Shown piece by piece: positions 1 to 15,400 of a stretch of DNA of 64,000 nucleotides. Position 1 is the first letter of the stretch. Each line of letters starts with the position of its first letter. The notes below the pieces were generated by a model, which was not told where the DNA came from, did no database searches, and saw only the letters and a list, made by a program, of their open reading frames with translations. The stretch is taken from positions 558,001-622,000 of the forward strand of contig JAQFVV010000013.1 of assembly GCA_028023455.1 (NCBI GenBank). The letters run 5' to 3'. A program made the position numbers and the translations under genes. Origin of the DNA: Epiperipatus broadwayi. Lineage: Eukaryota > Onychophora > Udeonychophora > Euonychophora > Peripatidae.

Positions 1-911
1 TGCATGTCTGGATTCTTTTTCATGTGTCTTCCTAGCATAAAAAAAACCCTAGTTATTTTGGAAATTAAAAGTAGTAAGAGTTATCTAGTGAATCTTAACA
101 ATGCTATTTATCTTAAGTCTAGACCAGTAATTATAATGCAAATGATTACAATCACAATAGTTTTCTTAACCTGAATTTTCTTTCACTGAGGAATTCTCCA
201 CCTTTGGTAAATATTCCCAACATAGCTTTAAAAAAAAAAACATTTTATTCCACCCATGTCTAATTTACATTGAAGGTAAAAATACATCTGAAAGTTAGAG
301 TCATTATATTTTGTTAAATTAAGATTTTTTTACCTGATGAAAGAAGATTTATGAATACATTATTTGAATTATGAATTTCATTTAAATATTACTTAATTTT
401 ACTTAAGCTTTATAGGCTTTTTCCAATTCATGTTAAATTTCATTGATTTGCCTTTTTTACCATTTTTCAACTATGGCTAATTTTAACATTTTCTTTTATT
501 CTTGTATAACTCATTTTATTATCTAATTTTTTTCAAAGTTCTTTAACCTTCTAGTCTTTTCCAATTTCAGTGAAAATTTATTAATTTGATTTTCTTATCC
601 TTTTTTTTCTTTATTGCCTTTTCTATCCTCTTTTTTCATTATTGAAAAATTCATTTTAACTTATTATTTGATTTGATTTTTTCATCTTAGAGCCTTCTTC
701 AACTCAAGTAAATGTTATTAAATTTTCTATTTTTTTTCAACTATGGATTTTTTCATCTTTTCCATTATTATGTATCTTAATTTATTTTATAAAATACTGC
801 TATATAATCCTTCCAAGATATTCAAAATTCTTCCACTTTTATTGCATTGTTCTTATTCAATCTTTATAATGAAACTACATTTCCCATTTGTACTCTTTTC
901 ATATTGCTATT
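1..911. other. AT-rich spacer, no gene seen
   Basis: Pyrimidine-biased, T-rich sequence on the plus strand, with oligo-T runs. The only open frame of any length, around 743-928, is Phe/Ile/Leu/Tyr-rich as expected from random AT-rich DNA, so no gene is called. Confidence 0.6.
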
Positions 912-1085
912 TTGACAGATATTTTTAATTGACTAGTAGCCTTCTTCAGAAATTTAAAAAATCTTATATAAATCTTAATAATTCTTATTTTTTTTAAAAA
1001 AAAAATCATTAGTTTGTAAGTTATAAGGAATATATATAAGATTTTTCAAATTTCTGAAGTTTTTCTAGTTAGTCAAACCTGTCAA
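912..1085. repeat. Imperfect inverted repeat (foldback) with about 55-bp arms
   Basis: The left arm (912-970) starts TTGACAG and contains TTCAGAAATTT. The right arm (1033-1085) is its reverse complement with scattered mismatches. A 62-bp AT-rich loop separates them. It resembles a small MITE or foldback element; no target duplication could be fixed because the flanks are low complexity. Confidence 0.6.
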
Positions 1086-1253
1086 TAAAGTATTGTAAAA
1101 ACTGCATATTGAGAGGTGTGGTTTTATTTTTGATTCACCTTTTTAAAATTGTTCAATTTAATCTTGATGTAAAATTGTTCATTAAATGTTGTCTTGTTAT
1201 ATATTTTTATTTCTAAGGTGTTTTCCTCTTTTACTAATAACTTTTCAGTTTTC

Positions 1254-1508
1254 CTATATATATTGCTTATAATTCTTCTTTCATATACACTTCAATTCAA
1301 ACAAATTTTCTTAACAACTTCTTTATGAAGACTGCTGGACAGTCGAAACTGTAAGGAAAATAAAGAAGTTTTTAAGAGAAGAAGCATAGAGGTACTCTGA
1401 TGAGGACTGCTGGACAATCAAAACTGTAAGGAAAATAAAGAAGTTTTTAAGAAAATTTGTTTGCATTGAAGTGTATATGAAAGAAGTATTATAAGCAATA
1501 TATATATA
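1254..1508. repeat. Foldback element carrying two copies of a hammerhead-like motif
   Basis: Arms at about 1254-1326 and 1433-1508 are near-perfect reverse complements of about 70 bp. Both contain the sequence ATATACACTTCAAT or its complement. Between them a block of about 50 bp is directly repeated, starting near 1325 and 1400. Each repeat contains GACTG, a five-base loop and CAGTC (CAATC in the second), then GAAAC (AAAAC in the second). The second copy is preceded by CTGATGA at 1397-1403. Together the two copies suggest an ancestral CTGATGA / stem / GAAA arrangement like a hammerhead ribozyme core. No clear stem III or cleavage triplet was found, so catalytic function is not claimed. Confidence 0.55.
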
Positions 1509-2238
1509 TATATGAAGATATGCAAAGAAATTGAAAGAGAAGAATAAGAGAATATATTTCTGATTTTCAGTTTTCTCTTAAACAAATGTCTTGATCAGTT
1601 TGACTCCATTATGAGAGGGATGAATTCAAGAGATAATGGTTTCTGTAGCTATTTGCAGCTTAAAAATCACTTTAATGAAAAGAATGCACCTATTTCGTTG
1701 TTCAAATGACACATGACCACCCAAGCAGTTTACTATACTATAAAGAATTAAAATATTTAAGATATTTTTAATACTATTCTTTTTTTTTATATTTAAAAGA
1801 TTCATAAGGCTGTTGATAAAGTTTTTTTCTTGTATCTTTTGTAATCCTTTCTGCTAATATTGATATAAGAGACCATTTTTTAAATAAAATGAAATCTGTA
1901 ATAAAAGATTTTATTTTACTTTCATTTTTTGATTGCAAATATAGATGATATATATACATATTTAAAAAGTAAAAAATAGATTTTCTTGGGTTCTCAAATT
2001 ATATATGATATTTATAAATACTTTTTATTTTTAAGTATATGCTTAATACGAATAACTAAAGCAGAATTCGATTTTTAACTATAATTTCAACTTTTAAATT
2101 ATGAAATTAATTATATGTAAAATAAAATGCAGTTTTCTTCCCTGAGAATTTTATTACTATGTTGTTTTGTAGTTGAAATAGTAGTTATTTTGATAATATA
2201 TATATATAATTTAATTGTTAGTTGTTAGTAAAATCATG
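1509..2238. other. AT-rich spacer, no gene seen
   Basis: Includes (TA)n tracts and no recognisable coding or RNA gene. Confidence 0.5.
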
Positions 2239-2440
2239 TGATGTTTAAGCGCTAGAAATGTCAAATCAAACTCTGATATCAGGAACTGATAGTTCTAGAG
2301 TTCATCACTTTAGCATAGTATTAAATGACACAGACAGTAATTTTGAGCATGTTTTATAACTATAAATGTAAGGTTTGAGCTTTAGAAGTAATGGATCAAA
2401 CTTTGACCCAGGAACCATTAGCTGTCGAGTCTACCTCTCT
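2239..2440 (-). repeat. Two diverged tRNA-derived SINE-like units in tandem (minus strand)
   Basis: Two units of about 73 bp (2239-2312 and 2368-2440) are clearly related: both read as a shared string of CTTTAGAA / CAAATCAAACT / CAGGAAC-like blocks in the same order. On the minus strand the second unit contains a box-B-like GTTTGATCC and an A-box-like GGTAGACTCGACAG. Pol III-type tRNA-derived SINE remnants are the best explanation. Confidence 0.45.
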
Positions 2441-5064
2441 ATTATTCCAGTTATTTTAATTATATTATATGTATATATTTTTGACTATTTCTAAATATTA
2501 GTATTAGAATAATTTTGATAACAACATTTCTTTTTTATTTTAAAAAATAAATATAAGCATAGATATATTTACAACTGTGAAAAGGGAAGGGGAAACAAAG
2601 TAAGTGACAAAAAGATATTTGTTTCTTTCAAAATGATTTTTATTTGACCTAAGAGTGAATACAATGAAAAATCGCAAGTTATAAGTTACAAAGTGAAGAT
2701 CATTTGTCTTATCTATATTCACATATTAGTGTTAAAAGTCCTTGCTTTGGTGAGCTATGGGTAAGGAATTCTATTAGCCCTTAATTGTAGTTTTCTAAGT
2801 CTATTTAGGGGGTGTTTATTCAGGTGCTGTTTAAGCCAATTGTGGATTCCCATGGTCAGGTATGGGTCTGCTTCTTGTCTGTTTTTTGAATGTTTTTAAT
2901 TAAGTTAAAGAAGCAGTTATTATGTTCATTGGACAGTAGCGTTTGAAAATTGCCTTGCATCTAAGTTAACCAGATGGCAAAGTTTATGAATGTCACAAAT
3001 CTGATTTCCGAGAAAATGCCTTTTTTTATAACCTAAACCGAGTCTTACATAATTATAAATTAGTAAAGAAATGATGAAAGGGTAAGTCACTTGGGAGATT
3101 ATGTGAAACAGTGCTAGAAGTGACAGATCCAAATTTGGATTCATAATAATTATGAATATTAGAAGCGATGCCTTGAAGCTCTGATTCATAAATTCTTAAT
3201 TCGACTCTGTTACTCTACAACTGACTAAACCATGCAGGATGTAATTAATTGATTAATTAAAATTCAATTATTAAAACATTTTAAGCCATTTTAAAAATTT
3301 GAAGGCCTTGGATGGTAAAAGAAGGAAAATAAAAAAAAGACTAAAAATATATTATTTAACTATTTTTCAAATTTTAGTTATTGATTCAGAAAACTGATTC
3401 CTGCCAAGTATAGAGCTAGAAAAAAAACAGATTGGAAAATAATTGTCAGGTAGAAACAAAGCAGTCAGCAAAATAAATAAATCAATTACAAAGAATAATC
3501 ATAAAGTTCACTTTCCCACAAAGGTCTGTGGCCATCATATTTATAAAAGAACAATCTTACTGCATCATGGAGATAATTAAATGCTTATATCTAACTATAA
3601 AACACTATGGCAATGATAACTATAAGTTAGGAATAGTATGAAATTGCAGATAATCAAAGGCATATACTTAGACTATAAATCACTATAGTAACAAATATCA
3701 TAAATTAGGATTAATTTATTTCTGACAACTGATATCCCAAATAAGTTTTTTGTTAGAAATTTATCCCTCCTTCCTCTTGGTTAAATTTATTATGACAAAC
3801 TTTATATGTTAAAGCTAATATTGAACTTTTTAGTTTTAGCTGTCTAAAAAATCTACAGCTATGTGTATGAACATTGCCATTGTTGATTTATAGACATAAT
3901 AATGATAATAAACCTAAATATTTATTTAGATATATGCATGGTCTCTTCAAGTAACATCAATGTGCTTATTAGCAATAATATCTTTTTGTATTATCATTAT
4001 TATCATTGATACTTTAGTAAATACTCATAAAGATATTCTGACCTACCAGATTTTGTGAGACAACTTATTTTAGATTAGCTTTTTTAGATGTTTCCATGTA
4101 TGTGGTAGTGATGTAAATTCTTAAATTGGATTGTCCAGTAATATACTCTTTTGCCTACAAAATCCAGTTACCAATAACTGTTTTTGTCAGTCAGGATTTC
4201 AATTTGAGCAGTTAAAGGATGCACATACCATTGCACAAGGATTGAATTTCATTGTCACAGTGTAGACAAATGATAGATAGCATAAGAAGTTCATGTTAAT
4301 AATCTCTTTTCCCAACGTAAATGACAGAAAGTACTAGGATTTAACAAAAGTGAAAAAATTTAAAGAAAAGATAATGATATGAAAAATACAAAGTGAAGAC
4401 AGAAAAGAATGTTTGGGTTAGAAACAATACTACAGTTTGATAAGTCTGCTTCTTAACTTACAAGTCAATTAGAGATATTCTTAGTTAGTCTCTGCTTATT
4501 GATTATTCTCAATTAGTTCTTCTACCTGAAAATCATTATCCTAATTTTTGACAGAGGATCCCCTTAGTAATCTCAGTTTAGTATCTGAGAATTGTTAATA
4601 TTTTTTATTAATTTTCTATAATGAAAAACTTTTAATGATAAAAATATTCCAATTCACTGTCATTGTAGCATTTTTATATAATATTTTTATTTTTTTGTTT
4701 CTTTTTACAATTGTAAAGCTGATTGTATATATATGTTATTTATTGGCTAGCATACAAAAATCAATACTTTTTATAATAAAAAAAAATTGTAATTACTCGT
4801 ACCCTTTCAAAACCCATATGAAGTTTTTTTTTTTTTTGTTACGTTCAATATTTTAGATAATCAACATACACATACATGTGTATATATATATACTGAAGCT
4901 ATTGTTTATTCTATATCAGACTAAAGTTTATTTTCTTGGATTAACTATAACATATCAATTTTTGATTCCAGCCTGATAATACAATCCATATATTTTTTTG
5001 ATCAGCTCCTCTTTTGGCAGTAAATGTTAATTTACCATAACATATTATCACTTGTATTTCTATG
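2441..5064. other. AT-rich spacer with a small 77-bp tandem duplication; no gene called
   Basis: A 77-bp period duplication lies at about 3570-3636 and 3647-3714. The units share GATAATTAAATGC- and CTATAAA.CACTAT-like blocks. An 87-codon open frame on the minus strand (2926-3189) lies in a patch of higher complexity but has no motif I recognise. The rest is unexplained AT-rich DNA. Confidence 0.4.
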
Positions 5065-5260
5065 TTGGACTATTTCCATCATCTAATAATATACTAATCT
5101 GTTTGATGTGCTATTACTAACAGTTGAATGTATTTGGAATATTTAAATAAAGTTAAATTTTTCTAAAGACATTCAACACATATATTATTAGATGACGGAA
5201 ATAGTCCAATATAAAAAAAATACAACTAGAACACCATCATCACAAACCTTCAGGAAAATA
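5065..5260. repeat. Foldback element, family F1, copy 1
   Basis: Outer arms at about 5065-5094 and 5180-5211 are inverted copies carrying GGACTATTTCC / GGAAATAGTCC. An inner inverted pair reads CAGTTGAATGT (5121-5131) and ACATTCAAC (from 5170). Homologous sequence lies inverted at about 32972-33116 and partly at about 53940-54030, so this is a dispersed family rather than a chance palindrome. Confidence 0.65.
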
Positions 5261-5441
5261 TTATCACTTCTCTTTCTCTTTTTTCTATAGCATATTAACT
5301 AATCCATCAGTATAACAATATGGCTTTTATATTTTTTTTTCTTTATATATTTATACAACCAAAAGATGGCCACCTTTTACTAAAATATTTAAAACATCAC
5401 TTAATTATTATTAATGCCCTGTGCAATTTAATGCTTATGAT

Positions 5442-5576
5442 AGAGAGTTTGATTTTTTTTTTTAAGTGTCATAGCATCGGCCGGGACGCGAACCCGCAAC
5501 CCGGGCAACTGCCTGCAAGTGCAAGCAGTCGCGCTGACCTCTCGACCACCAATGCAAGACTAGAGAGTTTGATTTT
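5442..5576 (-). mobile_element. Short tRNA-like SINE with 15-bp target duplication (copy 1)
   Basis: On the minus strand the body reads from about 5560 to 5457. It begins near GCATTGG, has an A-box-like GGTGGTCGAGAGGTC, a long variable region and a B-box GGGTTCGCGTCCC. It closes with CCGATGC, which can pair with GCATTGG as a 7-bp acceptor stem (one G-T pair). It then has a short TATGACAC tail and oligo-A. The direct repeat TAGAGAGTTTGATTT flanks it (about 5442-5456 and 5562-5576). The long variable arm points to a class II tRNA (Leu/Ser-like) ancestor. Related copies lie at 34058-34172 (minus) and 62728-62830 (plus). Confidence 0.75.
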
Positions 5577-5851
5577 AGGATTAGATGTCTGTAGATTTCA
5601 CCTCAGTCTGTATCAAATCATTTTCAGTGCTGAAACATGTCAGTAACTTCTTAACAATAAACCATTTGACTTTTTTTTTATTATATTATTAATTACTAAC
5701 TAATTTTACTAATGTAAATATGACTCTTTCATTCAAATTTATATATGATAACAATCAACCTTTAAGTTATAAACAATAATCTACATTTATAAATCAATTA
5801 ATGCATTGAATAATTGGCTTTATTGTCTTAATAAATTTATATATGTATAAT

Positions 5852-5960
5852 TTATATATATAATTTTTAAGAGGTAATGAATTCTTCAAGAGACATCTAT
5901 ATTAAATTTAATATAGACAATGCTTGGGAATTTCATCATTTTCTAAAAATTACATATTGC
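5852..5960 (+). repeat. Dispersed repeat, also present at about 22797-22960
   Basis: The block from TATATATATAATTTTTA through a TAATGAA / TATTAAATTTAA region to a TTTCATCAT motif recurs in the same orientation near 22.8 kb at moderate divergence. Family unknown. Confidence 0.4.
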
Positions 5961-6012
5961 TTGATGTAATTAGAGGGGATTTAAACACAGACTTTCAAGC
6001 ACTCTTTATTAT

Positions 6013-6156
6013 CTATCCACTTCATCTTATATAACCCAATACACATGGCCACATACATGAGTACTGTTTCAGCATGAAATATGTATATTGGAGGTCATTT
6101 ATCTTTTTCACATGTATGTGGTCATGTGTGTTGGTTATATAAGATGGAGTGGATAG
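6013..6156. repeat. Inverted repeat with 47-bp arms
   Basis: Left arm 6013-6059 and right arm 6111-6156 are near-perfect reverse complements, differing at a few positions. They contain ATCTTATATAACC and CACATACATG motifs. A weaker relative of one arm with flanking sequence lies near 56464-56540. Probably a MITE-type foldback. Confidence 0.65.
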
Positions 6157-6280
6157 CTGAAAAGGGCTGAAAAGTCTGTGTTGAAATTCCCTATAATTAC
6201 ATCTAAAGTTCAGTATATACATTATACTTATATTCATACATCACTTGATGCTATTATATTATTACATAGGAAGTACAGTT

Positions 6281-6427
<147 letters not shown>

Positions 6428-6429
6428 TG

Positions 6430-8817
<2,388 letters not shown>

Positions 8818-9193
8818 CAATACAAATCTCTAATCTTCCAAATTAAGAATCAACCATAACTCTCCTTAATCAAGCATTTAGTACAAATAACAGTTTACCT
8901 GATATACATACATTCACAACACAGTCACCAATCACAGAAATTCAATTTCTGTTAATGTACCACAGGAACCATTATCATATTTAAATAACAGTTTTACATG
9001 AAGTTCATCTTTCAGCCATAGCCAAGACTCCTCATACAGTAAAAACTTCCCTGAGATAACAGTAAAGCAAAATAGCATAATAGCAACTAAAGATATCCAT
9101 TATGAAAATGACAATAGTAAAAAAAAAAAAAATCTAACTGTGATACAAAGCACACAAGCAAAAAGCTTAAGTCGAACTTATCAAACTCTGAAC
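8818..9193 (+). other. LINE copy 1, ORF1 tail / inter-ORF region, unreadable
   Basis: Low-complexity, Ser/Thr/Asn-coding-like sequence with stops in all plus frames. It probably corresponds to the charged ORF1 C-terminus seen in copy 2. Confidence 0.4.
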
Positions 9194-12100
9194 ATGTCTC
9201 ACATTAAAATGGCCACAATAAATATACGAGGTCTTAACTCATATAACAAATTCTCACAACTAACTCAATTGTTAAATAATCATGATGCTGATGTTTTCAT
9301 CATAACGGAACCAAAAATCAGCAGACTCTGCATAGCAAATACATATTTACATACCAGCCAAATATCAGACCAGCACAAGGTGTTGCAGTTTTAATAACCA
9401 ATCAATTTCCAGTAACAAAACTTAAAATAATACTCTTATCAGTTAATTCAATAATCATCTCTTTTATGTTTCATTATGAGTTTTACTATATCATAGCAAT
9501 ATATTCATGTCAAAAGGCAAGGGATGTTGTATGTACCCTACTAGTTGTGCATAACAAAATACTACATAAGCCTGGTACAATTATCATGTGCGGTGACTTT
9601 AACTGCAGCTATAATGACTTGCCACTCACCTTGAAAGCCAAACTTTCGCAACTTGCTCTGCTGCCATTAGCACACCTATATCTAATGAATGCTGTTACAT
9701 TCATGGGGGCACAAGGCTCCTCTCTCATAAATCTATTATTCAGTTCTCCTATAAACCTAAAAGCCTCAATTCACCTAACTACGGTCTCAATTTTCTGACC
9801 CCATTTGCGTAACACTCCTGCAAAGATGCCCGCAAAACAAACTATATATAAATTTTCATATAAGAAACAATTCCCTAGTCAATTCAAACTTACCATAGAT
9901 GATTTCTGTAATATATTAATAGTAAGCAACCATCTACATCAGCTGAAAAATCTCTCTCCAATTGAAAAAAATGGTCTCAACTAAAAAAAATACTAAACAC
10001 TTGCTGTTCAGATCGTTTATCACACTATAACTCAAACGACCTTATAAAGCAACATATTGAAGACATAAACTCAACCCTTAAAGCTATAACAAGGTTTGAT
10101 GAAGCAAAAGATCTTATACATAAACTCCAATGTGAAAACAAACACTTAACTCAGCTATATAACCAGAACAACATGTTTTTTTAGGCTGAGAAAAATTATA
10201 CCAAATCTATCAGCACTAACGAAAACCACAATAAATTATGCAAAATTTACAATCCCATCTGCTTGTGGCATTCCTATTCTATCAAAAGATAATTCACTCA
10301 CTCTGGTACTAATGTTGACGAGGCATTTCTGCACTACTTGAATATTTCTCTTAAAAAATCTCAGAGCACTTCACAACTATCAATAAGTGAAACAAACTTC
10401 ACACAAAATTACTATATATCAAAACAACAAGTTTTTGATGAAATAGTGTATTTAAAACAACCTAGCTCACTAGCAAATGACAGCATTCCAGCTAACATAT
10501 ATAAGCAAGTAGACTACATTACATCTCCATTCCTACAGAAATACTATTTATCAACTTTGTTCTAAGGAATACCACATCCCTCACTTATCAACAAATATAA
10601 TATTCTGTATAAGAAAAAACTCTAAAAATCCACATCCAACAGTAAATGATTTGCATCTCATTACATTAGAAGATATTGATCAGAAAATGTTTGCTAGAAT
10701 CATACTCAAACAGTTAAATGTCTATGCTTTACTTAAGATTTCCCCTTCACACTTTGCCATCAAAGGGCAAAAAGCATCTCAAGCAATATTATTAGCACAA
10801 GAAACAATACGTTATATCAAGCAAAACAAACTAACAAACTATGTGGCATGCCAGGTAGGCTTCAAAGCAGTTTTTGATATTGTAGATTGGAACTTCTTAT
10901 TCTCTGTACTAAATCAAATGCTATCAAATCAAACACACCTTGTTACAGCTATTAAAAACAATCTTAACAATAGAACAATTAAACTTAAAAATTACATGAC
11001 TCTCTCAACCCTTTAAGCCAAGTAGAGGCATCCCACAAGTCTCCCCACTTGCTTCATTACTATCTGCAATATACATAGACCCCATGATTAAGGGCATAGA
11101 GCAATGCATAGATGGTGTTTTTCTTCCACATCTAGGCACAACTGTCAAGATCATATCATATGTTGATGATATTTTGATAATATTCAGGTACCTGCAAAAT
11201 ATACCTATGATACTTCATAAACTGAAGAAATTTGAAACTATAACAGGATACACAATATAAATCAACAAATCATCCTTATGGCAAATAGCTACCAGTTGCA
11301 GTCTTCTCTCACTCTTCATAGGCACATATTCTTCCTTTCTTGGCATACCTATTAACCTTTCAAAAACACAATTAAGTCATCACTTAAATATTCTTATCAT
11401 AGACAAATTTAATACAAAAATAAAATGCTTCAACTCAAAATTGCTATGCCCTATAATGAAAGTTCACATCATTATGCCATTCCAGGATGTATACTTGCCT
11501 ATTACAGCCCTTGAATGCATCTCCAAAAAAAAACTGTTAAATATTTTATGAGAATAGCAAAAACATATATATGGGGATCAACATCACAACTTCTATCAAT
11601 CAAAAATACCTGTTTCCTAATATGCAAGGGTAGACTTAACCTAATAGCTCCACAATCTTTCACATCCTACATTAGAGCTAAGATGTACATCATAACCACA
11701 ACTAACCCCTTCCTAAAGACAACTCTTCCACCTCTACTTCTCCTTGCTATTATTCCATACACCAATTGCAACTTTTTCACTGATCATGCCATTGCACATG
11801 CTGATTTACTAGACAATTATAACATTAATACTTTAATTGGTTTATCATTCAAAGATCTAAAAAAAATCATTTATTCCGATAGGCAACTTTGGTCAACACT
11901 ATCTACTGCCAGAACACTGACTAAATTTCAAAATTTATGTGTGCCTCACTCATGGCTAAAATTCCTGCATAATCTGCTACTTGATATAATTCCAACAAAG
12001 TTATTTTTCATAAAACACTTTAAATTAAATATAGATCCTACTTGCATACTATGCAGTGCACTCCCAGAAAATATATGCCATATCTTTGAGACATGTCCAT

Positions 12101-12390
12101 ACTTTTCACCCTTATGTCACTTTGTATTCCACAAAGACACAATTAATGTAAAAAATATGCTCATAAACAATATAAAGAAATTAAAACCATTCAATGCATT
12201 TGTAACCACCTCACACTCTCAGAACATATGGCTTGCCCGTTGTGCTGTAGTCTTTGATAACAAAAAAATACAATGTACTAAAAAAAATAACAAAGAATGG
12301 CATAACATATATCTATATGCTCAAAAATATATACCCAGTAATGTCACAAAAAAATATTACAAAGCAATATATTCCTTAGCTGCTCATTAA
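9194..12390 (+). pseudogene. LINE copy 1 ORF2 (endonuclease + reverse transcriptase), multiply broken
   Basis: This would nick target DNA and copy element RNA onto it. The probable start is ATG at 9194 (MSHIKMATINIRGLNS), with the endonuclease motifs NIRGLNS, ITEPK and CGDFNCSYND (about 9590-9620). After several stops the RT follows. It has a VGFKAVFDIVDW block near 10855-10885, a GIPQVSPLASLL block near 11030-11060 and YVDD at 11159-11170. The open 3' segment 11515-12390 contains the C-terminal knuckle CILC...H...C (about 12043-12097) and ends in SLAAH-stop. Frameshifts and stops occur throughout, so this is a fossil. Confidence 0.85.
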
Positions 12391-12420
12391 ATTAACCCAC
12401 TGCAAGGTTTCTGAAACAGC

Positions 12421-15400
12421 TCTTTGTAAACCCCCCCCCCCGCCCCACAGTTAATGAAGAAAGTATTTTTTCTAGAGATCACTTGCCAGGTAGTGAGATT
12501 TTAAGTGTATTTTAATTTTTATTTTATTCTGAACACAAAATACTAAGCTTGACTAGAACCCGAAATTTTGATCTGTTCAAATCCCAGGTAGTGGCTCGAA
12601 TGCAATAAACACTACATAACAAGAGCTTTTCATTTATGCTTGTGAATGTAAATATCGTAAAAAATTCAAGCAACGGAAATGACTTAGTCGAACTACAACC
12701 CACAGATCTTGAGCTGCAGGGGTCACTACTATACCGTTGTATTAAATCACGCAAAATAATATATTTAACGGAAATATTATACTGAACTTGCAAACATAGT
12801 CGTGCTTGTGTGAGAATTGCTTTTTTTTTTTACTTTAATTAATTTTGAAGAAGGATTGATTTTTTTTTCCGTTTGTGACTTAATTATCTGCTTCTCTTAT
12901 TGAGCTTCTTATTAGAAAAGCTAATATTTTTTATTAAAGAAGTTTAAAAAATAAATTTTCCAGATTAATTAATCTCTTTATTTGCAAAAATAATATATTG
13001 ATTTTCATTTTTTTATATTTTTGCAATGCAATTTGATTGTTTATTATGGAAAGTTAATTATTTGAAATATATATCTTCTTCGCTCTACCGTAAAATAAAA
13101 TCGCACATTTTGAAAATCAGTCAATACTAAGCTTTGTAAGGGAAGGGAAATTTTAAGTCAAGGACCAGTCCAAATGTTATTTATTACTTTTTATATTATT
13201 AATAGGTGTCTACCACAGATGAGTCACTGATCACATAAAAATAGAAAACAAAAAGCCTGAAACCAGACAAGAACATTGTAAATTAATCTAAGAATCAAAG
13301 CATAAAATATCAGATTATTAATATCAGTTCCCCGCGGATACCCAAAATGTATCACATGATAAAATAATATGCATAGCATAGCATAGCATGCTAGAATTTT
13401 TTTTTCTGGATTTATTTACATATCATTGCATAAAAAGTCATACAAATAATCTATCATTTATGATAATTTTATGCCATACATCTTTGAGTGACTAGAGAGT
13501 GAAGATGTAAATAAATATATGCAATATTTTATATTTAGATTTTTTAATTCAAGTTTTAATGTTTGAACAAATGTTTGCTTGATCTAGGCTTTTTGCATTT
13601 CATCTGAGAAGTTGCCAACACTCATAAAACAAGATCTACTAAAAAAACTTGCTTGTCTCCATTATTGACTTAAATTCTGACTTTTTTTTAAAAATTTATT
13701 AGTGCATTTATTAATTTTATTTTGAAAGTTCATTTGTTCGAATCGTTCATTTCAATAAAAATTTTATTAACAATAAATAGTGATTACATCCTGATAAAGG
13801 ATAAATAAATGAATAAATTGTACAATAATATGATTATATAATGTTCTAATTGCCATCTGGCTAGATTATGTTATGAGAGCACAATTGTTATACTCTTATT
13901 GGTTATGTATAATGAAGAGATTGTGTAGAATATGAGAAACTAAGAATTTGTTCGAATAGTTTTGATAAATATATATCAAATATATATATAGTAAAATCTA
14001 ATATTGCCAATGGAACAAAAATATCTTAGAAATGATAGTTTGATTTATATTTGCATAGTGTTACATTAAGAGTTTAAACATTTTACAAATACAAGTATTG
14101 CAAAAAAAGAAATTACAAAAGATAATGGATTATTACATTATAAATTGATAATCAAACCATTGAAAGAAAGAGGTTATATACATTGCAAATCAAAAATACC
14201 AGTTCTGCATAAAATAGCAAGTCATAGATCTTTTTGATTTCATTATGAGAAATTATGTTGTTTTAATGATAAATCTCTAAATATTGAAACATTTGCAAAA
14301 ATGTTGATTGAAGTTCGTTATAGTATTAAATAAACTTATTGCTTTTTATGTCAATTTGAAAAAGTATATACTACTTTAAAGAATCAGAAAGTTAACTATA
14401 AAAAGTGGATGTCTATACCATATGATTCAAATGCTCAAGCTAATTTTTTTAATATATATAGAATGATTTATATAATGTTTCATTTTGGGATCCATCTAAT
14501 GTTAATATATTGGTAAATAATTCTAAAAAAATGATACCTTTTAAACAAAAAAGTAATTGTGTGTGCAAGTCTTATACATGAGTGAATCGAGTTGTAGTTT
14601 TAAGATGAAGATTAAAAGAGCATCAATTGTTATATTAACCAATAAAAAAAAGAGTAATAATGATTTAATAATGGTATCTGTGTTCTTTGAACATGAAAAA
14701 AAACTATGAGTTTATTTTCAATTTTGATCTAGGGAATATTAAAATTTTTCATGAGGAGAGAAAACACAATAAACAAAAAATGAAGAAGGCAGTTTTGATA
14801 AATAGAAATCGCAAATCAAATTCATGTATTTTGGGATATGACATGATGATGTTTATTTCACTAAATTTTAATTTTAATTAGTTTTTAGTTGAAAAAGGTA
14901 AAGAAATTAACTGAAAGTACTTCTTTAATTTATTATAGCCATTTATAAAATATATCATCATCTTTATACATTATTATTTTTATTTCAATAATTTATGCAC
15001 ATGCACAATCCTTTTTGTGTTAAACAAGTTGACAATCCTTAATTATGATCTTTGCTTAAGGCAGTATAATCACTTATGAATCTATTTGGAAATGGGTATG
15101 AAATAGGAGTAATACATCATATAACTATGAAAATATTAAATATAATATATGTATATATATATATATATATAACAAATTGTTATTCTGATATAAAGTTTGA
15201 AATGGTTCAAGTCTTTAGCTGACTGTATATAGTGAGAACATTACCATAAATTTTAAAATGAGGAATGCATTGACAAATCTGAAATCTATTGATTACATAT
15301 TTTTCTCCACATTATTATATTAATTTGATGTCAAAATTGGTAAAAATTTGTTATCAATGAACTGACTGACTTATTTGTTTAAACTTTCTTAAACGGTAAT

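Noticed and set aside
2926-3189. 87-codon minus-strand frame as a gene
   Set aside because: No motif, no splice context and hydrophobic AT-type composition, although the patch is of higher complexity than its surroundings.
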